Assembly: GCA_003511885.1 (NCBI GenBank)
Contig: DOIX01000020.1
Span: forward strand, 907 to 23,567
Source: Cyanobacteria bacterium UBA11153
GTDB lineage: Bacteria; Cyanobacteriota; Cyanobacteriia; Cyanobacteriales; Coleofasciculaceae
DNA length: 22,661 bases
Direction: 5' to 3'
Shown here: one piece after another, positions 1 through 11,216 of the stretch
Position numbering within the stretch: position 1 is the first letter of the stretch
Layout: each line of letters begins with the position of its first letter
Notes under the pieces: model-generated
Database searches by the model: none
Seen by the model: the letters and a program-made list of their open reading frames with translations, nothing else
What the model was told of the DNA's origin: nothing
Made by a program: the position numbers and the translations under genes

Positions 1-3000
1 CATCCTCATCATCATCCTCATCATCATCCTCATCATCCTCATCAAAATCACCATCATCCTCATCATCATCAAAATCAGAAGCAAAATCCTTACTACTGCC
101 ACCAAAAGTAGTAGTTTCCTCTAAACTATAACTGCGAGCAGTCCGGTCATCTAATACTACCTCTAGAGGATCGTCTTGATCTAAATCGCCCAAATCATTA
201 AATTCCCCATAGCCGTAGCCAATTGTGCTACTGCCCAAATCAGCATCGATGGGTGCGAGACTTTGATCCTCATAGGTATTGTATCCAGTTCCCGCTGGAA
301 TTAGCCGTCCGATAATCACATTTTCCTTCAAACCTCGCAGCCAGTCAGATTTCCCTTCAATTGCCGCCTCAGTTAAAACACGAGTGGTTTCTTGGAAACT
401 AGCTGCAGAGATAAAGCTATCTGTATTTAATGAAGCCTTAGTAATCCCCAGGAGTACAGGAGTATATCGGGCAGGTGCGCCGCCAGTGATTGCCATTGCC
501 TCATTCACCGTTTCAATTTGGCGCAATTCCACTAATTCTCCAGGCAACATTGTCGTATCGCCACCGTCATCAACTCGAACTTTTGAGGTCATTTGTCGGA
601 CAATAACCTCAATATGTTTATCAGCAATATCAATCCCCTGAGACTGATAAACAGACTGCACCTCATTCACTAAAAATCGCTGCGCCTCAGAAAGTCCAAC
701 TAATGCTGCCTCATAAACACCTTTAGTTTCCAACATGTAATCGAAGAAAATCTCCAAAATTTCATGAGGATTCGCCGGACCATCTGTTAACATTTGACCA
801 ACTTCTACCCGCTGACTATCAGAAACCAGTGCATTTTGCCCAGGTCCTACAGGATAATCAGTCACAGTACCATCAGACTCGATCACCTTAATATCAACAG
901 TTTCATCTTCCTCATAAATTACCTGAGTTTCGCCGGGACGTTTTGCCAAGACGCAAGCTTCCTTTGGTTTCCGGGCTTCCAATAGTTCCTCAATTCTCGG
1001 TAAACCCTGAATAATATCTCCAGTTTTCGCCCGTTCAAACACCAGCAAGACTAAATTATCACCCCGCTGGACCAAATCTCCGTGGTCAATTTGTAAAACT
1101 GCACCAGCAGAAACCCGATAAGGGCGTGCCAAGCGTAAAGTTACAGAATCATTGGTTACTCTCAATACTTGACCAGATTCTGGTGAGAGAGCAGCTCCTT
1201 TTTTACCTTCTCCCTCTGCCGATTCAGAGGATAAGCGATCGCTAGCTACCACTAAATCTCCTACTTTAACTTGTGGAGTGCCGCTAATGGGGACAGTCAG
1301 TAAATCAGCATCTCGCATCACCAAAATCCGGCGAATGGCTTCTGTGCCTTCGCGAATCCCCCGTACTAAACCTGCATCTTTACATTGAATTTCCGTCCGC
1401 GCTACCACAGCACCAGGTTCGATTTCATCCCCATCATTCACCAGTAATCGGGTGGTGGTACTGCCACCGAGGGGATCCGCGACACTCTCGCGACGAATTA
1501 CCAGAGACTCCAGAATTACTAGCTGCAACCGCATATCATCTGGCGCAGATGAGAGATTCTCTTCATCTTCATCGCTGTTTGCCCCTTGCCCAGCCACCGC
1601 CGATTCATCGGCAGGTACGCTTACCAATTCAATATCAGCAGAAAGTTGAGAACTTCCTGTATGATCGCTGCTAGACTCTTGAGCCATTTCCAGGACTAGT
1701 TGAGTCCGGAGTAATTCCACACCTTCAATGGATTTAACTCTTTCCCCATCTTTATAAGGTAAGCGCTGAATTGCCCGAAGTTCAATATGAGTACCTCGTT
1801 GTGGTTGGTTATCGGAAACTTCGGATCCGCTGGCAGCTTTGAGAGCGCGACTATTAATCGAAGCTTGAGAGGGTACATCTGGAGAATCCGGTACTGGAAA
1901 CTCAATGGTTGGGCGTAGTAATACTGCCATCCCTTCCGGAGTTTCTACCACTTCGCCATAACATAACCGATCCACCACTAATTCCGGTACAACTTCCGTA
2001 CCTGGGGAGAGGAGTTGTCCCTCATTAAGTAAGATGATGGGCGGTTCATCAACTAGGTGTAATTCTCCTGGTTTAATCGCGATTTCGCGTAAAATGTCAT
2101 TTTTCTGGACTACCTCAATAATCCCTGCCGATTGACAGAAAATATCCTTGACAACTTCTGTCCCAGCTTCCACATATTGACCATCCTCTACTAAGAGGAG
2201 GGAAATATCTTTATTTACCTCATGACATTCTTCGGGAATCCAGAGGAGAGTACCTCCTTTGGTAACTTCATAACCCTGCTTGGCTTTACCCCGTTTGGCT
2301 ACTTCTACACCAGCATATTTGAGGATACCGCCTGTATGGGTGCGATAGCGATCGTCAATTAATTCCGCCACCACTTGATTGTTCAACACCTTTGTGCCAG
2401 GTGTAGCTTTGAGCAAAAAGCGCTGATTATTGGTGGTGTGAATTGTATACTGTTCCCGTCCCCCATGTCCTTCAATCCTTACGGAGGCTTGGTCTAGTAA
2501 GACTGATGCGGTAATAATATCAATTTCCCGCCGTCCAGGAGTTAGTCGCACTACCCCACCATTTTGGGTAACTAGTTTCGTTTCGGCTAAGACTGTACCG
2601 GGCTGAACTTTATCGCCATTTTTGACCACGGGTTCCGCCCCTGGTGGCAAGTTGTACACTTCCCCGGATAAAATCCATAACAAACCACCACGTTGGGCAA
2701 TCCGAGTGGTATTTCCCTGACGGTCCGTTTTTTCTTCTGGAATTAAATCAGCAAACAGGACTTCCCCGGCTAAACCGCTGGTGACATCTTTTGCTGCTTT
2801 TTCGGTGGATAAGCGAGATTTCCCCAAAGCTACTTCTGCTAAAAGTTGATCTGTCTTGACTGCTTCCCCATTAGTAACCATAAGGAGAGAACCAGGAGTC
2901 ACAGGAAATATCTGAGCTTCTATGCCTTTTTCCTTTGGTTCTACAATTAAATCACCTGCTACTTCCACCTGTTCGCGATCCTCACCGTGACGAGTCCGCA

Positions 3001-4117
3001 CACCCCGCGTCCGCAGTTTTTTGCTAAACTGGACTACGCCTTCAAAAGGAGCGGAAATTAACCGCGCCACTTCTCCAGTAAAGACCCCTCCAGTGTGGAA
3101 AGTCCGCATGGTAAGCTGAGTTCCAGGTTCCCCAATAGATTGAGCGGCAATAATCCCTACCGCTTCACCCAAATCCACTATTTTGCCATGGGCTAGACTC
3201 CAACCATAGCAGCATTGACAGACTGAACGTGCGGCTTCACAGGTGAGAGGAGAACGAACTACAACTTCTTCTACCTTGGCTTTACCAATTTCTCTAGCTA
3301 ACTCATTAGAAATATCTTGATTCCGTTTGGCAATAATTTCCCCAGTACCGGGATGAACTACTTCTTTGGCTAATACTCTCCCCAATAACCGATCCGCTAA
3401 GGGAATCAAAATGCGATCGCCGTCTGTCATTGCTCTGACTGTTACGCCTCGTGTTGTCCCGCAATCATGTTCTCGCACAATCACGTCTTGGGCTACGTCT
3501 ACCAAACGACGAGTGAGATATCCTGAGTCTGCTGTCCGCAAAGCTGTATCAACTAAACCTTTCCGCGCGCCGTAACTGGAAATAATATATTCGGTTACGG
3601 TTAATCCTTCTCGGAAATTTGTTTTAATTGGTAAGTCAATAATTTCCCCTTGAGGATCTGCCATTAATCCTCGCATCCCGACTAATTGCCGTACCTGAGA
3701 CAGGTTTCCTCTTGCCCCAGAAAATGCCATCATGTAGACTGAGTTGAGAGGATCTGTAGATTTGAAATGTACAACTACTTCATCTTTTAAAGATTCTGAA
3801 GTACTATTCCAAGTATCAATTACTTTTTGAAACCGTTCTACTTCGGTGATTTCTCCCCGACTATAACGAGCTTCTGTGGAACGAATTTCTTCCTCGGCTT
3901 CGTGGAGCATTTGCCGTTTTTTTGGCGGCACTAATAAGTCATCAATACTAATAGATACACCTGCTCTTGTCGCAAACCTAAATCCTAATTCTTTCAATTT
4001 ATCTGCGACTTGAGCGCTACGGGTACTGCCATATTTAGTGAAAGCCCAAGCGATTAACTTCTTAAGCTGTCCCTTATCGACAACCCGGTTGTAAAATGTC
4101 ATTTCTTTTGTGGTCAT
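1..4117 (-). CDS. rpoC2: RNA polymerase subunit beta'' RpoC2 (partial, C-terminus beyond window)
   Basis: This is the second part of the split cyanobacterial beta' subunit of RNA polymerase. It carries the trigger loop, a zinc site and the long cyanobacterial insertion. The frame is open from the ATG at 4115-4117 to the window edge: 1372 codons, no stop. Visible landmarks are four cysteines at residues 219, 293, 300 and 303, with the same 74-7-3 spacing as the second zinc site of E. coli beta', and the trigger-loop stretch [11 protein letters not shown] with M337, R338 and H341. After about residue 345 comes a region of roughly 600 residues rich in beta-strand-like repeats, matching the SI3 insertion known in cyanobacteria. 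The conserved beta' end ([15 protein letters not shown]) follows at about residue 1260. The last 23 visible residues (1350-1372) are 21 Asp/Glu. Upstream is rpoC1, 142 bp away across a heptamer array. Annotation is near certain; only the true C-terminus is unseen. Confidence 0.97.
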   Translation of the reverse strand, partial: MTTKEMTFYNRVVDKGQLKKLIAWAFTKYGSTRSAQVADKLKELGFRFATRAGVSISIDDLLVPPKKRQMLHEAEEEIRSTEARYSRGEITEVERFQKVIDTWNSTSESLKDEVVVHFKSTDPLNSVYMMAFSGARGNLSQVRQLVGMRGLMADPQGEIIDLPIKTNFREGLTVTEYIISSYGARKGLVDTALRTADSGYLTRRLVDVAQDVIVREHDCGTTRGVTVRAMTDGDRILIPLADRLLGRVLAKEVVHPGTGEIIAKRNQDISNELAREIGKAKVEEVVVRSPLTCEAARSVCQCCYGWSLAHGKIVDLGEAVGIIAAQSIGEPGTQLTMRTFHTGGVFTGEVARLISAPFEGVVQFSKKLRTRGVRTRHGEDREQVEVAGDLIVEPKEKGIEAQIFPVTPGSLLMVTNGEAVKTDQLLAEVALGKSRLSTEKAAKDVTSGLAGEVLFADLIPEEKTDRQGNTTRIAQRGGLLWILSGEVYNLPPGAEPVVKNGDKVQPGTVLAETKLVTQNGGVVRLTPGRREIDIITASVLLDQASVRIEGHGGREQYTIHTTNNQRFLLKATPGTKVLNNQVVAELIDDRYRTHTGGILKYAGVEVAKRGKAKQGYEVTKGGTLLWIPEECHEVNKDISLLLVEDGQYVEAGTEVVKDIFCQSAGIIEVVQKNDILREIAIKPGELHLVDEPPIILLNEGQLLSPGTEVVPELVVDRLCYGEVVETPEGMAVLLRPTIEFPVPDSPDVPSQASINSRALKAASGSEVSDNQPQRGTHIELRAIQRLPYKDGERVKSIEGVELLRTQLVLEMAQESSSDHTGSSQLSADIELVSVPADESAVAGQGANSDEDEENLSSAPDDMRLQLVILESLVIRRESVADPLGGSTTTRLLVNDGDEIEPGAVVARTEIQCKDAGLVRGIREGTEAIRRILVMRDADLLTVPISGTPQVKVGDLVVASDRLSSESAEGEGKKGAALSPESGQVLRVTNDSVTLRLARPYRVSAGAVLQIDHGDLVQRGDNLVLLVFERAKTGDIIQGLPRIEELLEARKPKEACVLAKRPGETQVIYEEDETVDIKVIESDGTVTDYPVGPGQNALVSDSQRVEVGQMLTDGPANPHEILEIFFDYMLETKGVYEAALVGLSEAQRFLVNEVQSVYQSQGIDIADKHIEVIVRQMTSKVRVDDGGDTTMLPGELVELRQIETVNEAMAITGGAPARYTPVLLGITKASLNTDSFISAASFQETTRVLTEAAIEGKSDWLRGLKENVIIGRLIPAGTGYNTYEDQSLAPIDADLGSSTIGYGYGEFNDLGDLDQDDPLEVVLDDRTARSYSLEETTTFGGSSKDFASDFDDDEDDGDFDEDDEDDDEDDDED
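2..70 (-). repeat. Asp/Glu-coding microsatellite in rpoC2 3' end
   Basis: The plus strand is an almost pure run of ATC and CTC triplets, read on the minus strand as GAT (Asp) and GAG (Glu). It is interrupted only by one Gly and one Phe codon. It encodes residues 1350-1372 of RpoC2, 21 of 23 acidic. The triplet repeat suggests length variation by slippage in multiples of three, which keeps the frame. It continues beyond the left edge. Confidence 0.85.
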
Positions 4118-4129
4118 TGTTTTTAGTTT

Positions 4130-4258
4130 TTGGTTGTTGGTTATTAGTTACCTGTTGTTGTTAGTTGCTTGTTGCTTGTTGTTGGTTGTTATTCGTTATT
4201 TGTGTGCCAGCTAATGGCGATTAGCCCTTAGCCATTAACCAACAACAAACAAGCAAAA
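4130..4258. repeat. Heptanucleotide tandem array with inverted half, rpoC1-rpoC2 spacer
   Basis: Positions 4130-4206 split into eleven consecutive 7-mers in perfect register, with consensus near TTGGTTA/TTGCTTG on the plus strand. The array is followed by a stem TAATGGC (4212-4218) with GCCATTA (4231-4237). Then comes AACCAACAA (4237-4245), complementary to TTGTTGGTT (4179-4187), so the transcript can fold into a long hairpin. This pattern matches the short tandemly repeated repetitive (STRR) sequences known from filamentous cyanobacteria. It lies between the rpoC1 stop and the rpoC2 start, so the rpoC2 transcript reads through it. Confidence 0.75.
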
Positions 4259-4259
4259 A

Positions 4260-6137
4260 CTAACTCAACAAAGCTTCTTGAATAGCCTTGTTGTAAATCA
4301 TCCGACCGGGTGTAGTGTAAATATATTGAGAAAGCAAGCGTCCATCAGCAGTTTCGCGAATTCTGCGATCGCTGTATATTGTAGTCACTGTCCCATCACT
4401 GCCTTTCTCTACGGAAATGGGTGCTTCATCTCCTTTGTCTGTCTCGATATAGCCATCAAATCTTACCCAAACTAGGGAATGTAAATCTACCTGTTTTTGT
4501 TCGTAAGCTCTGATAGCGTCATCCAAGGAAGCAAAATAATTCCCCTTGCCCTTAGTCGCATTGGGGTTATCTGCTGTTAAGTAATAACAACCCAACACCA
4601 TATCTTGAGATGGTGCGACAATGGGACGACCCGTAGCTGGGGATAAAATATTATTTGATGCCAACATCAGAAGTCGGGCTTCAGCTTGAGATTCCAAAGA
4701 TAATGGTACGTGTACCGCCATTTGGTCACCATCAAAGTCAGCATTAAAGGCAGGACAAACTAAAGGATGGAGTTGAATTGCCCTTCCTTCTACCAAAATT
4801 GGTTCAAAAGCTTGAATCCCTAATCGGTGCAGCGTTGGGGCGCGATTCAGCATTACCGGATGTCCAGCAATCACATCTTCCAAGACATCCCAGACATTAG
4901 CATCGCCTCGTTGAATCAATTTTTTGGCTGCCTTAATATTATTGACTAATCCCTGAGAAATCAGTCGGTGAATCACAAATGGCTGAAATAATTCAATTGC
5001 CATTTCACGAGGTAAACCACACTGATGGATTTTCAGTTTTGGGCCTACCACAATTACGGAACGTCCAGAATAGTCTACCCGTTTCCCCAACAAATTTTGC
5101 CGGAAGCGTCCTTGTTTGCCTTCAATAATATCAGATAAAGACTTGAGGGCACGATTATTCGCACCAACTACTGTTCTACCCCGTCTCCCATTATCAATCA
5201 AGGCATCAACGGCTTCCTGTAGCATCCGTTTTTCGTTTCTGACAATAATTTCAGGTGCCAGAATTTCTTGGAGACGCGCCAATCGATTATTACGATTAAT
5301 TACCCTTCGATAAAGGTCATTCAAGTCTGAAGTAGCAAAACGTCCTCCATCCAACTGTACCATCGGACGCAAATCTGGTGGAATTACAGGAATTACCGTC
5401 AAAACCATCCAATCTGGTTGAGATCCTGTCGCGATGAAGTTATCAATTACTCGCAGACGCTTAATCAGTTTGGCTCTTTTTTGTCCTTTGGCTGTGCCAA
5501 TTTCTTCCCGGAGTTTTTCTGCTTCTGTATCTAAATCGAGCTTTTGCAGTAAGCATTGCAATGCTTCCGCACCAATCCCCACTTCAACATCATGAAGTTC
5601 GGAATCTTCGCTATAAATTTGTTCTTCAATTTCTAACCATTGATCTTCAGTAAGCAACTGTTTATAAGTCAGATTTCCTGCATTACCAGGATCCAGGACA
5701 ACGTAGGCATTAAAATAAACAATTTGCTCCACATCCCGCAAGGGCATATCTAACAGAATGCTCAAGTAACTGGGGATACCTTTCAGATACCAAACATGTG
5801 CTACAGGAGCCGCTAATTTAATATAACCCATCCGATGGCGGCGGACTCGCGATTCGGTAACTTCTACTCCACAACGTTCGCAAACAATCCCGCGATGACG
5901 GACTCTTTTGTACTTACCACAATGACATTCCCAATCTTTAGCTGGCCCAAATATCCTTTCGCAGAAAAGTCCGTCCATTTCTGGTTTCAGGGTGCGGTAG
6001 TTAATAGTTTCTGGTTTAGTAACTTCGCCTACTACCTGATTATTAGGCAATGTTCTCTCGCCCCATTGCCTAATTCTTTCTGGTGAAGCAATACCAATTT
6101 TGACGTAATCAAATCGAGTTTCTTGTTGTTGTCTCAT
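4260..6137 (-). CDS. rpoC1: RNA polymerase subunit gamma (beta' N-terminal part) RpoC1
   Basis: This 625-residue protein is the N-terminal part of beta' and holds the catalytic metal site of RNA polymerase. The invariant NADFDGDQ motif is at residues 465-472, with the three Mg-binding aspartates at 467, 469 and 471. An N-terminal zinc-binding cluster is seen at C71, C73, C86 and C89. The clamp and bridge-region blocks around [16 protein letters not shown] (351-366) and [16 protein letters not shown] (431-446) are intact. The length is that normal for cyanobacteria. The ATG start gives [20 protein letters not shown], a standard N-terminus. It lies between rpoB and rpoC2 in one direction, consistent with a single operon, although the spacers are repeat-filled. 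No frameshift or intein is visible. Confidence 0.98.
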   Translation of the reverse strand: MRQQQETRFDYVKIGIASPERIRQWGERTLPNNQVVGEVTKPETINYRTLKPEMDGLFCERIFGPAKDWECHCGKYKRVRHRGIVCERCGVEVTESRVRRHRMGYIKLAAPVAHVWYLKGIPSYLSILLDMPLRDVEQIVYFNAYVVLDPGNAGNLTYKQLLTEDQWLEIEEQIYSEDSELHDVEVGIGAEALQCLLQKLDLDTEAEKLREEIGTAKGQKRAKLIKRLRVIDNFIATGSQPDWMVLTVIPVIPPDLRPMVQLDGGRFATSDLNDLYRRVINRNNRLARLQEILAPEIIVRNEKRMLQEAVDALIDNGRRGRTVVGANNRALKSLSDIIEGKQGRFRQNLLGKRVDYSGRSVIVVGPKLKIHQCGLPREMAIELFQPFVIHRLISQGLVNNIKAAKKLIQRGDANVWDVLEDVIAGHPVMLNRAPTLHRLGIQAFEPILVEGRAIQLHPLVCPAFNADFDGDQMAVHVPLSLESQAEARLLMLASNNILSPATGRPIVAPSQDMVLGCYYLTADNPNATKGKGNYFASLDDAIRAYEQKQVDLHSLVWVRFDGYIETDKGDEAPISVEKGSDGTVTTIYSDRRIRETADGRLLSQYIYTTPGRMIYNKAIQEALLS

Positions 6138-6159
6138 TTGTTATTTGTTGTCTAGGGGA

Positions 6160-6282
6160 AGTTAGAAGTTAGAGGGAGGTTAGAGGTTAGAAGGAGGTTA
6201 GAGGTTAGAGGTTAGAGGGAGGTTAGAGGGAAGTGAGAGGCTCTCACCTCTCACCTTTGAACTTTCACCTCTTACCTCTCAC
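6160..6282. repeat. Heptanucleotide arrays and hairpin in rpoB-rpoC1 spacer
   Basis: On the plus strand 6160-6231 is built of heptamers AGTTAGA/GGTTAGA, eight copies, with GGGA/AGGA tetramers inserted between groups. From 6241 to 6282 six heptamers of the type CTCTCAC run in perfect register and end one base before the rpoB stop codon at 6284. The junction forms GTGAGAG-G-CTCTCAC (6233-6247), an inverted repeat that would fold in the rpoB-rpoC1 mRNA. It looks like two different STRR families meeting head to head in the operon. Confidence 0.75.
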
Positions 6283-6283
6283 C

Positions 6284-9200
6284 TTATACTTCATCTTCCT
6301 CAAATTCCTCACTACGGAGAGACTCATAAGTGGGGCGACTGGGGGTACGGCGGTTAGCAGCATCAGCCATTAAATCTACCTCAACATCTCGACTGCTACC
6401 ATCTTCCGCTGTCTCCACCTTGTGGACAGCAATATCCAAGCCCAAAGACTGAAGTTCCCGCATTAACACCTTAAAAGATTCCGGCGTACCGGGACGAGGA
6501 ATTGCCTTACCCTTGACAATCGCATTTAGTGCCTCATTTCGTCCCTGCATGTCATCAGACTTAACCGTGAGCAACTCTTGCAAAGTGTAAGCCGCACCAA
6601 AAGCTTCCAGCGCCCACACTTCCATTTCCCCAAATCTTTGGCCTCCCTGTTGAGCTTTACCACCCAGCGGCTGCTGCGTTACCAAAGAATAGGGACCGGT
6701 AGAGCGAGCGTGAATCTTATCATCCACCAAATGCACCAATTTCAGCATATAGGCAATTCCCACCGTCACCGGGCGATCGAAAGGTTCTCCAGTACGTCCA
6801 TCAAACACGGTAATCTTACCAGGATGTTCTGGATTAAATACCCATTCTTTCTCTGGTTGGTTATGGGCGAATTCCAGTTTGCCATGAACGGTAGTCCGAG
6901 AAGCTTCAGCCCCGTACATCTCATCAAAAGGAATCATCTTGAATCGGGAACCCAAGTTTTCACCCGCCCATCCCAGTAAGCATTCAAAAACTTGTCCCAC
7001 ATTCATCCGGCTGGGTACGCCCAAAGGATTAAGTACGATGTCCAAAGGTGTCCCGTCGGGGAGGTAGGGCATATCTTCGGCAGGCAAAATCCGGGAAATA
7101 ATTCCCTTGTTACCATGTCTTCCCGCCATCTTGTCTCCCACTTGGATTTTCCGCTTCTGTGCCACATAAACGCGGACTACCATATTCGCACCAGGAGGCA
7201 ATTCATCACCTTGTTCCCTGGTAAAGAGTCGCACATCGACTACCCTTCCCTTTTCACCATTGGGAACCCGCAAAGAGTTATCTCGCACATCCCGTGCCTT
7301 TTCCCCGAAAATCGCTCGCAGGAGTTTCTCTTCTGGAGGTTGATCCGATTCGCCTTTGGGAGTAACTTTACCAACGAGAATATCTCCGGATTCTACCCAA
7401 GCACCAATGCGAATAATCCCATTTTCATCCAATTGCCGCAGGGCATCTTCCCCCACGTTAGGAATTTCCCTGGTAATTTCTTCTGGTCCTAATTTGGTTT
7501 GTCGGGCTTCGATTTCGTATTTTTCAATGTGAATGCTGGTGTAGACATCATCGTAAACCAGTCGTTCGCTAATTAAGATCGCATCCTCATAGTTGTACCC
7601 TTCCCAAGGCATGTAAGCGACGAGGATATTTTGACCTAAAGCTAATTCTCCCCCTTCCGTAGCGGATCCGTCGGCGATGATTTGTCCAGCTACTACTTCG
7701 TCTCCGATATAGACTAGGGGACGCTGATTGAGGCAGGTGTCTTGGTTACTGCGATGATATTTTTGGACTTGATACTCAACTTCAAGTGGTTGTTCGTTAG
7801 CATTTTCCGACTCACCATTAGTACTTGGTAAGGCACGAACCCGAATTTTGGTGGCATCAACGTAGCTGATTTCTCCATCAAATCTTGATATAATTACCAT
7901 CCCCGAATCTCGTGCTGCTTGGGCTTCCAAACCCGTACCTACTAGAGGACGTTCCGGGCGCAGGAGAGGTACGGCTTGCCGCTGCATGTTCGATCCCATT
8001 AAAGCGCGGTTAGCATCATCATGTTCTAGGAAGGGAATTAAGGAGGTAGCAACGGAGATAATTTGTACCGGAGATACTGCCACATAGTCTACCTGGTCTG
8101 GAGTCGTTGTTGTAAAGTCTTGCCGATACCTGACTGGAACTACATCTCCTAAAATATCGCCATTTTCGTCCATGGGAATGTCCCCTGGTGCGACGCGCAA
8201 GTCATCTTCTTCATCTGCTGTCATGTAGATGGGAGGTTGACTCTTATTCACCCGACCATTTTCTACTGGATAGAAGGGAGTTTCGATAAAGCCGTAGGCG
8301 TTAACTCTCGCATGAGTAGCTAGGGAACCAATTAATCCGGCGTTAGGACCTTCCGGCGTTTCAATGGGGCAAATTCGTCCGTAGTGGGAGGGGTGAATGT
8401 CTCGCACGGCAAATCCTGCCCTTTCTCGGGTTAAACCACCAGGCCCTAGGGCAGAAAGTCGCCGTTTATGAGTTAATTCTGCCAGAGGATTGGTTTGATC
8501 CATAAACTGAGACAGTTGAGATGAACCAAAGAATTCTTTAACGGCAGCCACTAAAGGTTTAGGGTTAACTAATGAAGCAGGAGTCAGGGTTTCTGAATCC
8601 GATACTGTCATCCGCTCCCGAATGATTCTCTCTAAACGGTTTAAACCTACTCGTACTTGGTTTTGCAGGAGTTCCCCCACGCTCCTTACCCGACGGTTAC
8701 CTAAATGGTCGATATCATCGGTTTGTCCGATGTCGAATTCCAGGTTAATCAGATAGTCGATCGCGGCTAGGATGTCTTGAGAAGTCAAAACCCGCATGGT
8801 GTCTGGCACGTTGAGGCGGAGTTTTTTGTTAATTTTATAACGACCTACTCGCCCCAAGTCGTAACGTTTGGGATCGAAGAAGCGGGAATCTAATAGTTGC
8901 TGTCCGCCGCTGACGGTGGGAGGTTCGCCGGGACGGAGTTTGCGATAGAGTTCCATTAAGGCTTCTTCTTCGCTGGGGTTTCCTTCTTTTTCGAGGGTTT
9001 TTTGATAGTAGTCGGGGTGACGGAGGGCATCTAAAATTTCACTATCGGAAAGTCCTAATGCTTTGAGTAGTACTTGGGCTGATAGTTTCCGGGTTTTGTC
9101 AATTCTGACCCAAACTAAATCGTTTTTATCGGTTTCAAATTTTAGCCATGCGCCTCGATTGGGGATCAGGGATGCTGAGTAAGTCCTCCGTCCGTTTTTG

Positions 9201-9619
9201 TCGATTTCAAATTTGTAGTAGACACCGGGACTCCGGACGATTTGGTTCACAATAACTCGTTCGGCACCATTAATAATAAAGGTTCCTCTGTCTGTCATTA
9301 GGGGTAAGTCCCCAATGAAGACTTCTTGTTCTTTAATTTCTCCTGTTTCTTTGTTAATCAGCCGGGTGGGGACGTACATTTGAACGGCGTAAGTACTATC
9401 CCGTCTTTTGGCTTCATCGACGTTGTATTTTGGTTGTTTGAGTTTGTAGTTTTTCCCGAGGAAGTGGAGTTCTAGTTTCCCTGTATAGTCGGTGATGGGG
9501 GAAAAGCTGTTGAGTTCTTCGATTAGTCCTTCTTCTAGGAACCAGCGGAAGCTGGAACGCTGAATTTCCACTAAGTCGGGCAACATGTAGTTGGGTGCGG
9601 TGCTTGTCTGATTTGTCAT
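6284..9619 (-). CDS. rpoB: RNA polymerase subunit beta RpoB
   Basis: This 1111-residue beta subunit has the length normal for cyanobacteria, shorter than in E. coli. The ATG start gives [20 protein letters not shown]. The rifampicin-pocket region [16 protein letters not shown] begins at residue 364, followed by [19 protein letters not shown] and [12 protein letters not shown] (to about 430). The C-terminal third has [12 protein letters not shown] and the end block [20 protein letters not shown], both hallmark beta motifs. It forms the active-site cleft with RpoC1 and RpoC2. It is the first polymerase gene of the block; upstream lies a 772-bp gap with repeats and two small mobile-like elements, so its promoter is probably there. 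No disruption is seen. Confidence 0.98.
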   Translation of the reverse strand: MTNQTSTAPNYMLPDLVEIQRSSFRWFLEEGLIEELNSFSPITDYTGKLELHFLGKNYKLKQPKYNVDEAKRRDSTYAVQMYVPTRLINKETGEIKEQEVFIGDLPLMTDRGTFIINGAERVIVNQIVRSPGVYYKFEIDKNGRRTYSASLIPNRGAWLKFETDKNDLVWVRIDKTRKLSAQVLLKALGLSDSEILDALRHPDYYQKTLEKEGNPSEEEALMELYRKLRPGEPPTVSGGQQLLDSRFFDPKRYDLGRVGRYKINKKLRLNVPDTMRVLTSQDILAAIDYLINLEFDIGQTDDIDHLGNRRVRSVGELLQNQVRVGLNRLERIIRERMTVSDSETLTPASLVNPKPLVAAVKEFFGSSQLSQFMDQTNPLAELTHKRRLSALGPGGLTRERAGFAVRDIHPSHYGRICPIETPEGPNAGLIGSLATHARVNAYGFIETPFYPVENGRVNKSQPPIYMTADEEDDLRVAPGDIPMDENGDILGDVVPVRYRQDFTTTTPDQVDYVAVSPVQIISVATSLIPFLEHDDANRALMGSNMQRQAVPLLRPERPLVGTGLEAQAARDSGMVIISRFDGEISYVDATKIRVRALPSTNGESENANEQPLEVEYQVQKYHRSNQDTCLNQRPLVYIGDEVVAGQIIADGSATEGGELALGQNILVAYMPWEGYNYEDAILISERLVYDDVYTSIHIEKYEIEARQTKLGPEEITREIPNVGEDALRQLDENGIIRIGAWVESGDILVGKVTPKGESDQPPEEKLLRAIFGEKARDVRDNSLRVPNGEKGRVVDVRLFTREQGDELPPGANMVVRVYVAQKRKIQVGDKMAGRHGNKGIISRILPAEDMPYLPDGTPLDIVLNPLGVPSRMNVGQVFECLLGWAGENLGSRFKMIPFDEMYGAEASRTTVHGKLEFAHNQPEKEWVFNPEHPGKITVFDGRTGEPFDRPVTVGIAYMLKLVHLVDDKIHARSTGPYSLVTQQPLGGKAQQGGQRFGEMEVWALEAFGAAYTLQELLTVKSDDMQGRNEALNAIVKGKAIPRPGTPESFKVLMRELQSLGLDIAVHKVETAEDGSSRDVEVDLMADAANRRTPSRPTYESLRSEEFEEDEV

Positions 9620-9653
9620 TTGTTTTCTTTGAAAGTGAGTAATTTAAGCTGAA

Positions 9654-9709
9654 GTGTGCAGGTTGAACTCTGAGGTTTGAACTCTGAAGGTTAAATTATG
9701 AAGGTTAAA
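9654..9709 (-). repeat. Four 14-bp tandem repeats in rpoB leader
   Basis: On the minus strand the sequence reads as four perfect-length 14-mers of the type TTTAACCTTCAGAG (2 x 7 bp), each differing by a few bases, followed by a fragment TTCAGC. The array lies 35-90 bp before the rpoB ATG, within the presumed 5' untranslated leader. It is the same 7-bp periodicity as the other intergenic arrays in this window. Confidence 0.7.
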
Positions 9710-9799
9710 GCTGTTTGTTTGTTGCTTTTATCTTTGCTCCTTCGTATTTAATCCTTTAAACTTAACTATTCACCCGGTTGGCGATTGACAATTTTCTTT

Positions 9800-9902
9800 T
9801 ATAGCAAGGGACTAGGGGCTAGGAGCTAGGGCAGAAATCTGTCTAGTCTAATCAAGGGTTTGAGGAATTGAGAATGTCTTAACCGCCCTAGCGGCTGCTA
9901 TA
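9800..9902. mobile_element. MITE-like element, copy A
   Basis: This 103-bp unit begins TATAGC and ends GCTATA. It shares its left end, an internal GAATTGAGAAtGTCTTA block and a right-end GCCGC-type palindrome with the unit at 10242-10346. The TA at each tip fits IS630/Tc1-mariner type insertion at TA. It carries no coding capacity. It may instead be a dispersed intergenic repeat; no transposase source is in the window. Confidence 0.65.
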
Positions 9903-10170
9903 TTTGATATTTTCTCTTTCTCCATGTCAATTTCATCGCCTAAATTCACTCTCTTTTTCCTCACATAATTCCGATTCATTTAAGCACAAAGGCAGGAAGT
10001 AATAGACAATAATAATCTGAAAAATCGTTTATTGGTAGACAGGATATAGATAAAGACCTGGTATTTTTGGTATCTTCATCTGCAAGTCTTGTGTCAGTTA
10101 GATTGAACTGCTCAATAGGATTGAATTATGGTGGCTTGCGTCTAACCATCTGGACAGGAGCGACGAGGAA

Positions 10171-10212
10171 ATGACTACTGAATCGAATAACAAGGCAATA
10201 TCTCCTCAATGA
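10171..10212 (+). other. 13-codon ORF with good ribosome-binding site, possible gene stub
   Basis: An ATG at 10171 is preceded by AGGAG at 10156-10160 (10-nt spacing) and reads MTTESNNKAISPQ before TGA. The composition looks like the N-terminus of an ordinary cytosolic protein, but nothing continues in frame. MITE-like copy B starts 30 bp later. It could be the 5' stub of a deleted gene or chance. Confidence 0.2.
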
Positions 10213-10241
10213 ACCACAACTTTTTTACTGAGAATGATAAT

Positions 10242-10346
10242 TATAGCGAGGAACTGGAGCTTGGGGCTTAGGGCTGGGGAAGAAAGTCTTAAAATCAATG
10301 GTTTGCTGGAATTGAGAACGTCTTAGCCGCCAGGGCGGTTGCTATA
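10242..10346. mobile_element. MITE-like element, copy B
   Basis: This 105-bp direct copy of the 9800-9902 unit begins TATAGC and ends GCTATA. Shared blocks include GGAATTGAGAA and GTCTTAgCCGCC just before the right tip, where GCCGCC-AG-GGCGGT forms a small hairpin. It ends 45 bp past the tatD stop. The two copies have diverged noticeably, so they are not a recent duplication. Confidence 0.65.
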
Positions 10347-10391
10347 ACTGAGATTGGGCTGGATTTGATCTATCTAGGCGCGATCGGCTTC

Positions 10392-11216
10392 TCAATTATT
10401 TTCTCCTAAGCGATGAGGAAGGTTAAACCCAAAAAGCCTACATGCGTTTTGGGTGGTTTCTGATGCTATGGTTTCCAGTGGGAGATTGCGGAGACGGGCA
10501 ATGGATTCGGCGACATGGTAAACGTAGGCGGGTTCATTTCGTTTGCCACGTTTGGGGATCGGTGCTAAAAAAGGGCAGTCTGTTTCGATGAGGAGGCGAT
10601 CTCCTGGTACGATTTTCGCTGATTCTTGAACAGCGATCGCGTTTTTAAAGGTGACTACTCCGCTGAAACTGATGTACAATCCCAATTCTACAAACCATTG
10701 AGTCTCTTGGGGATTCCCACTCCAACAGTGCATCACTCCTTGTATTTGTCCATGTCGATGACAAAATTCCTGCAATATATCTCGCATGGCTGCTGCTGCA
10801 TCGCGACAGTGGATAATTACTGGCTTCTTCAGCTTTTTGGCGATCGCTAATTGTGCCTCAAATACCTTTTTCTGGTGTTCCCAGTTTTCGGCTTTGAAGA
10901 AATCCAAGCCCATCTCCCCAATCGCTACTACTTTAGGATCGGAATGGGCTAAGGACAATATTTCGTCTGCCATACTGGCAGTCCATTTTTGGGCATCTAG
11001 AGGATGTAGCCCCACCGCCAAGTATACTTCCGGAAATCGCGCCGCTATGGCTTGCATTTGGGGAAAGTCTTGGGGTTGTACGCAGGCATGGACTAGCTTT
11101 ACCACGCCGACTTCTTGCCAGCGCGATCGCATTTGTTCCAAATCTGACTGGAACACATCAAAGTTGATATGGACATGTGTGTCTATCAACTGCATCGGTT
11201 TGCCTACAGATCTCAT
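10392..11216 (-). CDS. tatD: TatD-family metal-dependent hydrolase (putative DNase)
   Basis: This 274-residue protein is of the TatD/YcfH amidohydrolase-fold family, metal-dependent nucleases linked to DNA repair or RNA quality control. The metal ligands are visible: H14 and H16 (DTHVH), E101 (GEMGLDF), H136 (IIHCRD), H163 (MHCWSG) and D213 (ETDCPFLAP). The length is usual. The start is not certain: the first ATG is at 11216, but M8 at 11195 gives the typical MQLIDTHVH beginning and has a weak TAGG upstream. It is flanked by rpsT upstream (151 bp) and rpoB downstream in the same direction, the usual cyanobacterial arrangement. TatD biochemistry differs between species, so the exact substrate is not inferred here. 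Confidence 0.93.
   Translation of the reverse strand: MRSVGKPMQLIDTHVHINFDVFQSDLEQMRSRWQEVGVVKLVHACVQPQDFPQMQAIAARFPEVYLAVGLHPLDAQKWTASMADEILSLAHSDPKVVAIGEMGLDFFKAENWEHQKKVFEAQLAIAKKLKKPVIIHCRDAAAAMRDILQEFCHRHGQIQGVMHCWSGNPQETQWFVELGLYISFSGVVTFKNAIAVQESAKIVPGDRLLIETDCPFLAPIPKRGKRNEPAYVYHVAESIARLRNLPLETIASETTQNACRLFGFNLPHRLGENN

Larger units (their letters stand above)
9620..10391. other. 772-bp tatD-rpoB intergenic region
   Basis: No gene of usual length is visible on either strand. The region contains the 14-bp array (9654-9709), MITE-like copy A (9800-9902), an AT-rich unassigned stretch (9903-10241) that includes a 13-codon ORF with a good ribosome site at 10171, and MITE-like copy B (10242-10346). 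The rpoB promoter must lie here or upstream, but I could not pick a convincing -35/-10 pair on the minus strand. Confidence 0.6.

Noticed and set aside
279..641. Plus-strand ORF of 120 codons at the left end
   Set aside because: It is the antisense shadow of rpoC2; its product has no recognisable domain.
6578..7492. Plus-strand ORFs opposite rpoB
   Set aside because: They are antisense shadows of the conserved rpoB frame with no ribosome sites or domain features.
4260..9619. Intein or frameshift in rpoB or rpoC1
   Set aside because: Both frames are continuous, of normal length, and conserved blocks follow each other without insertion.
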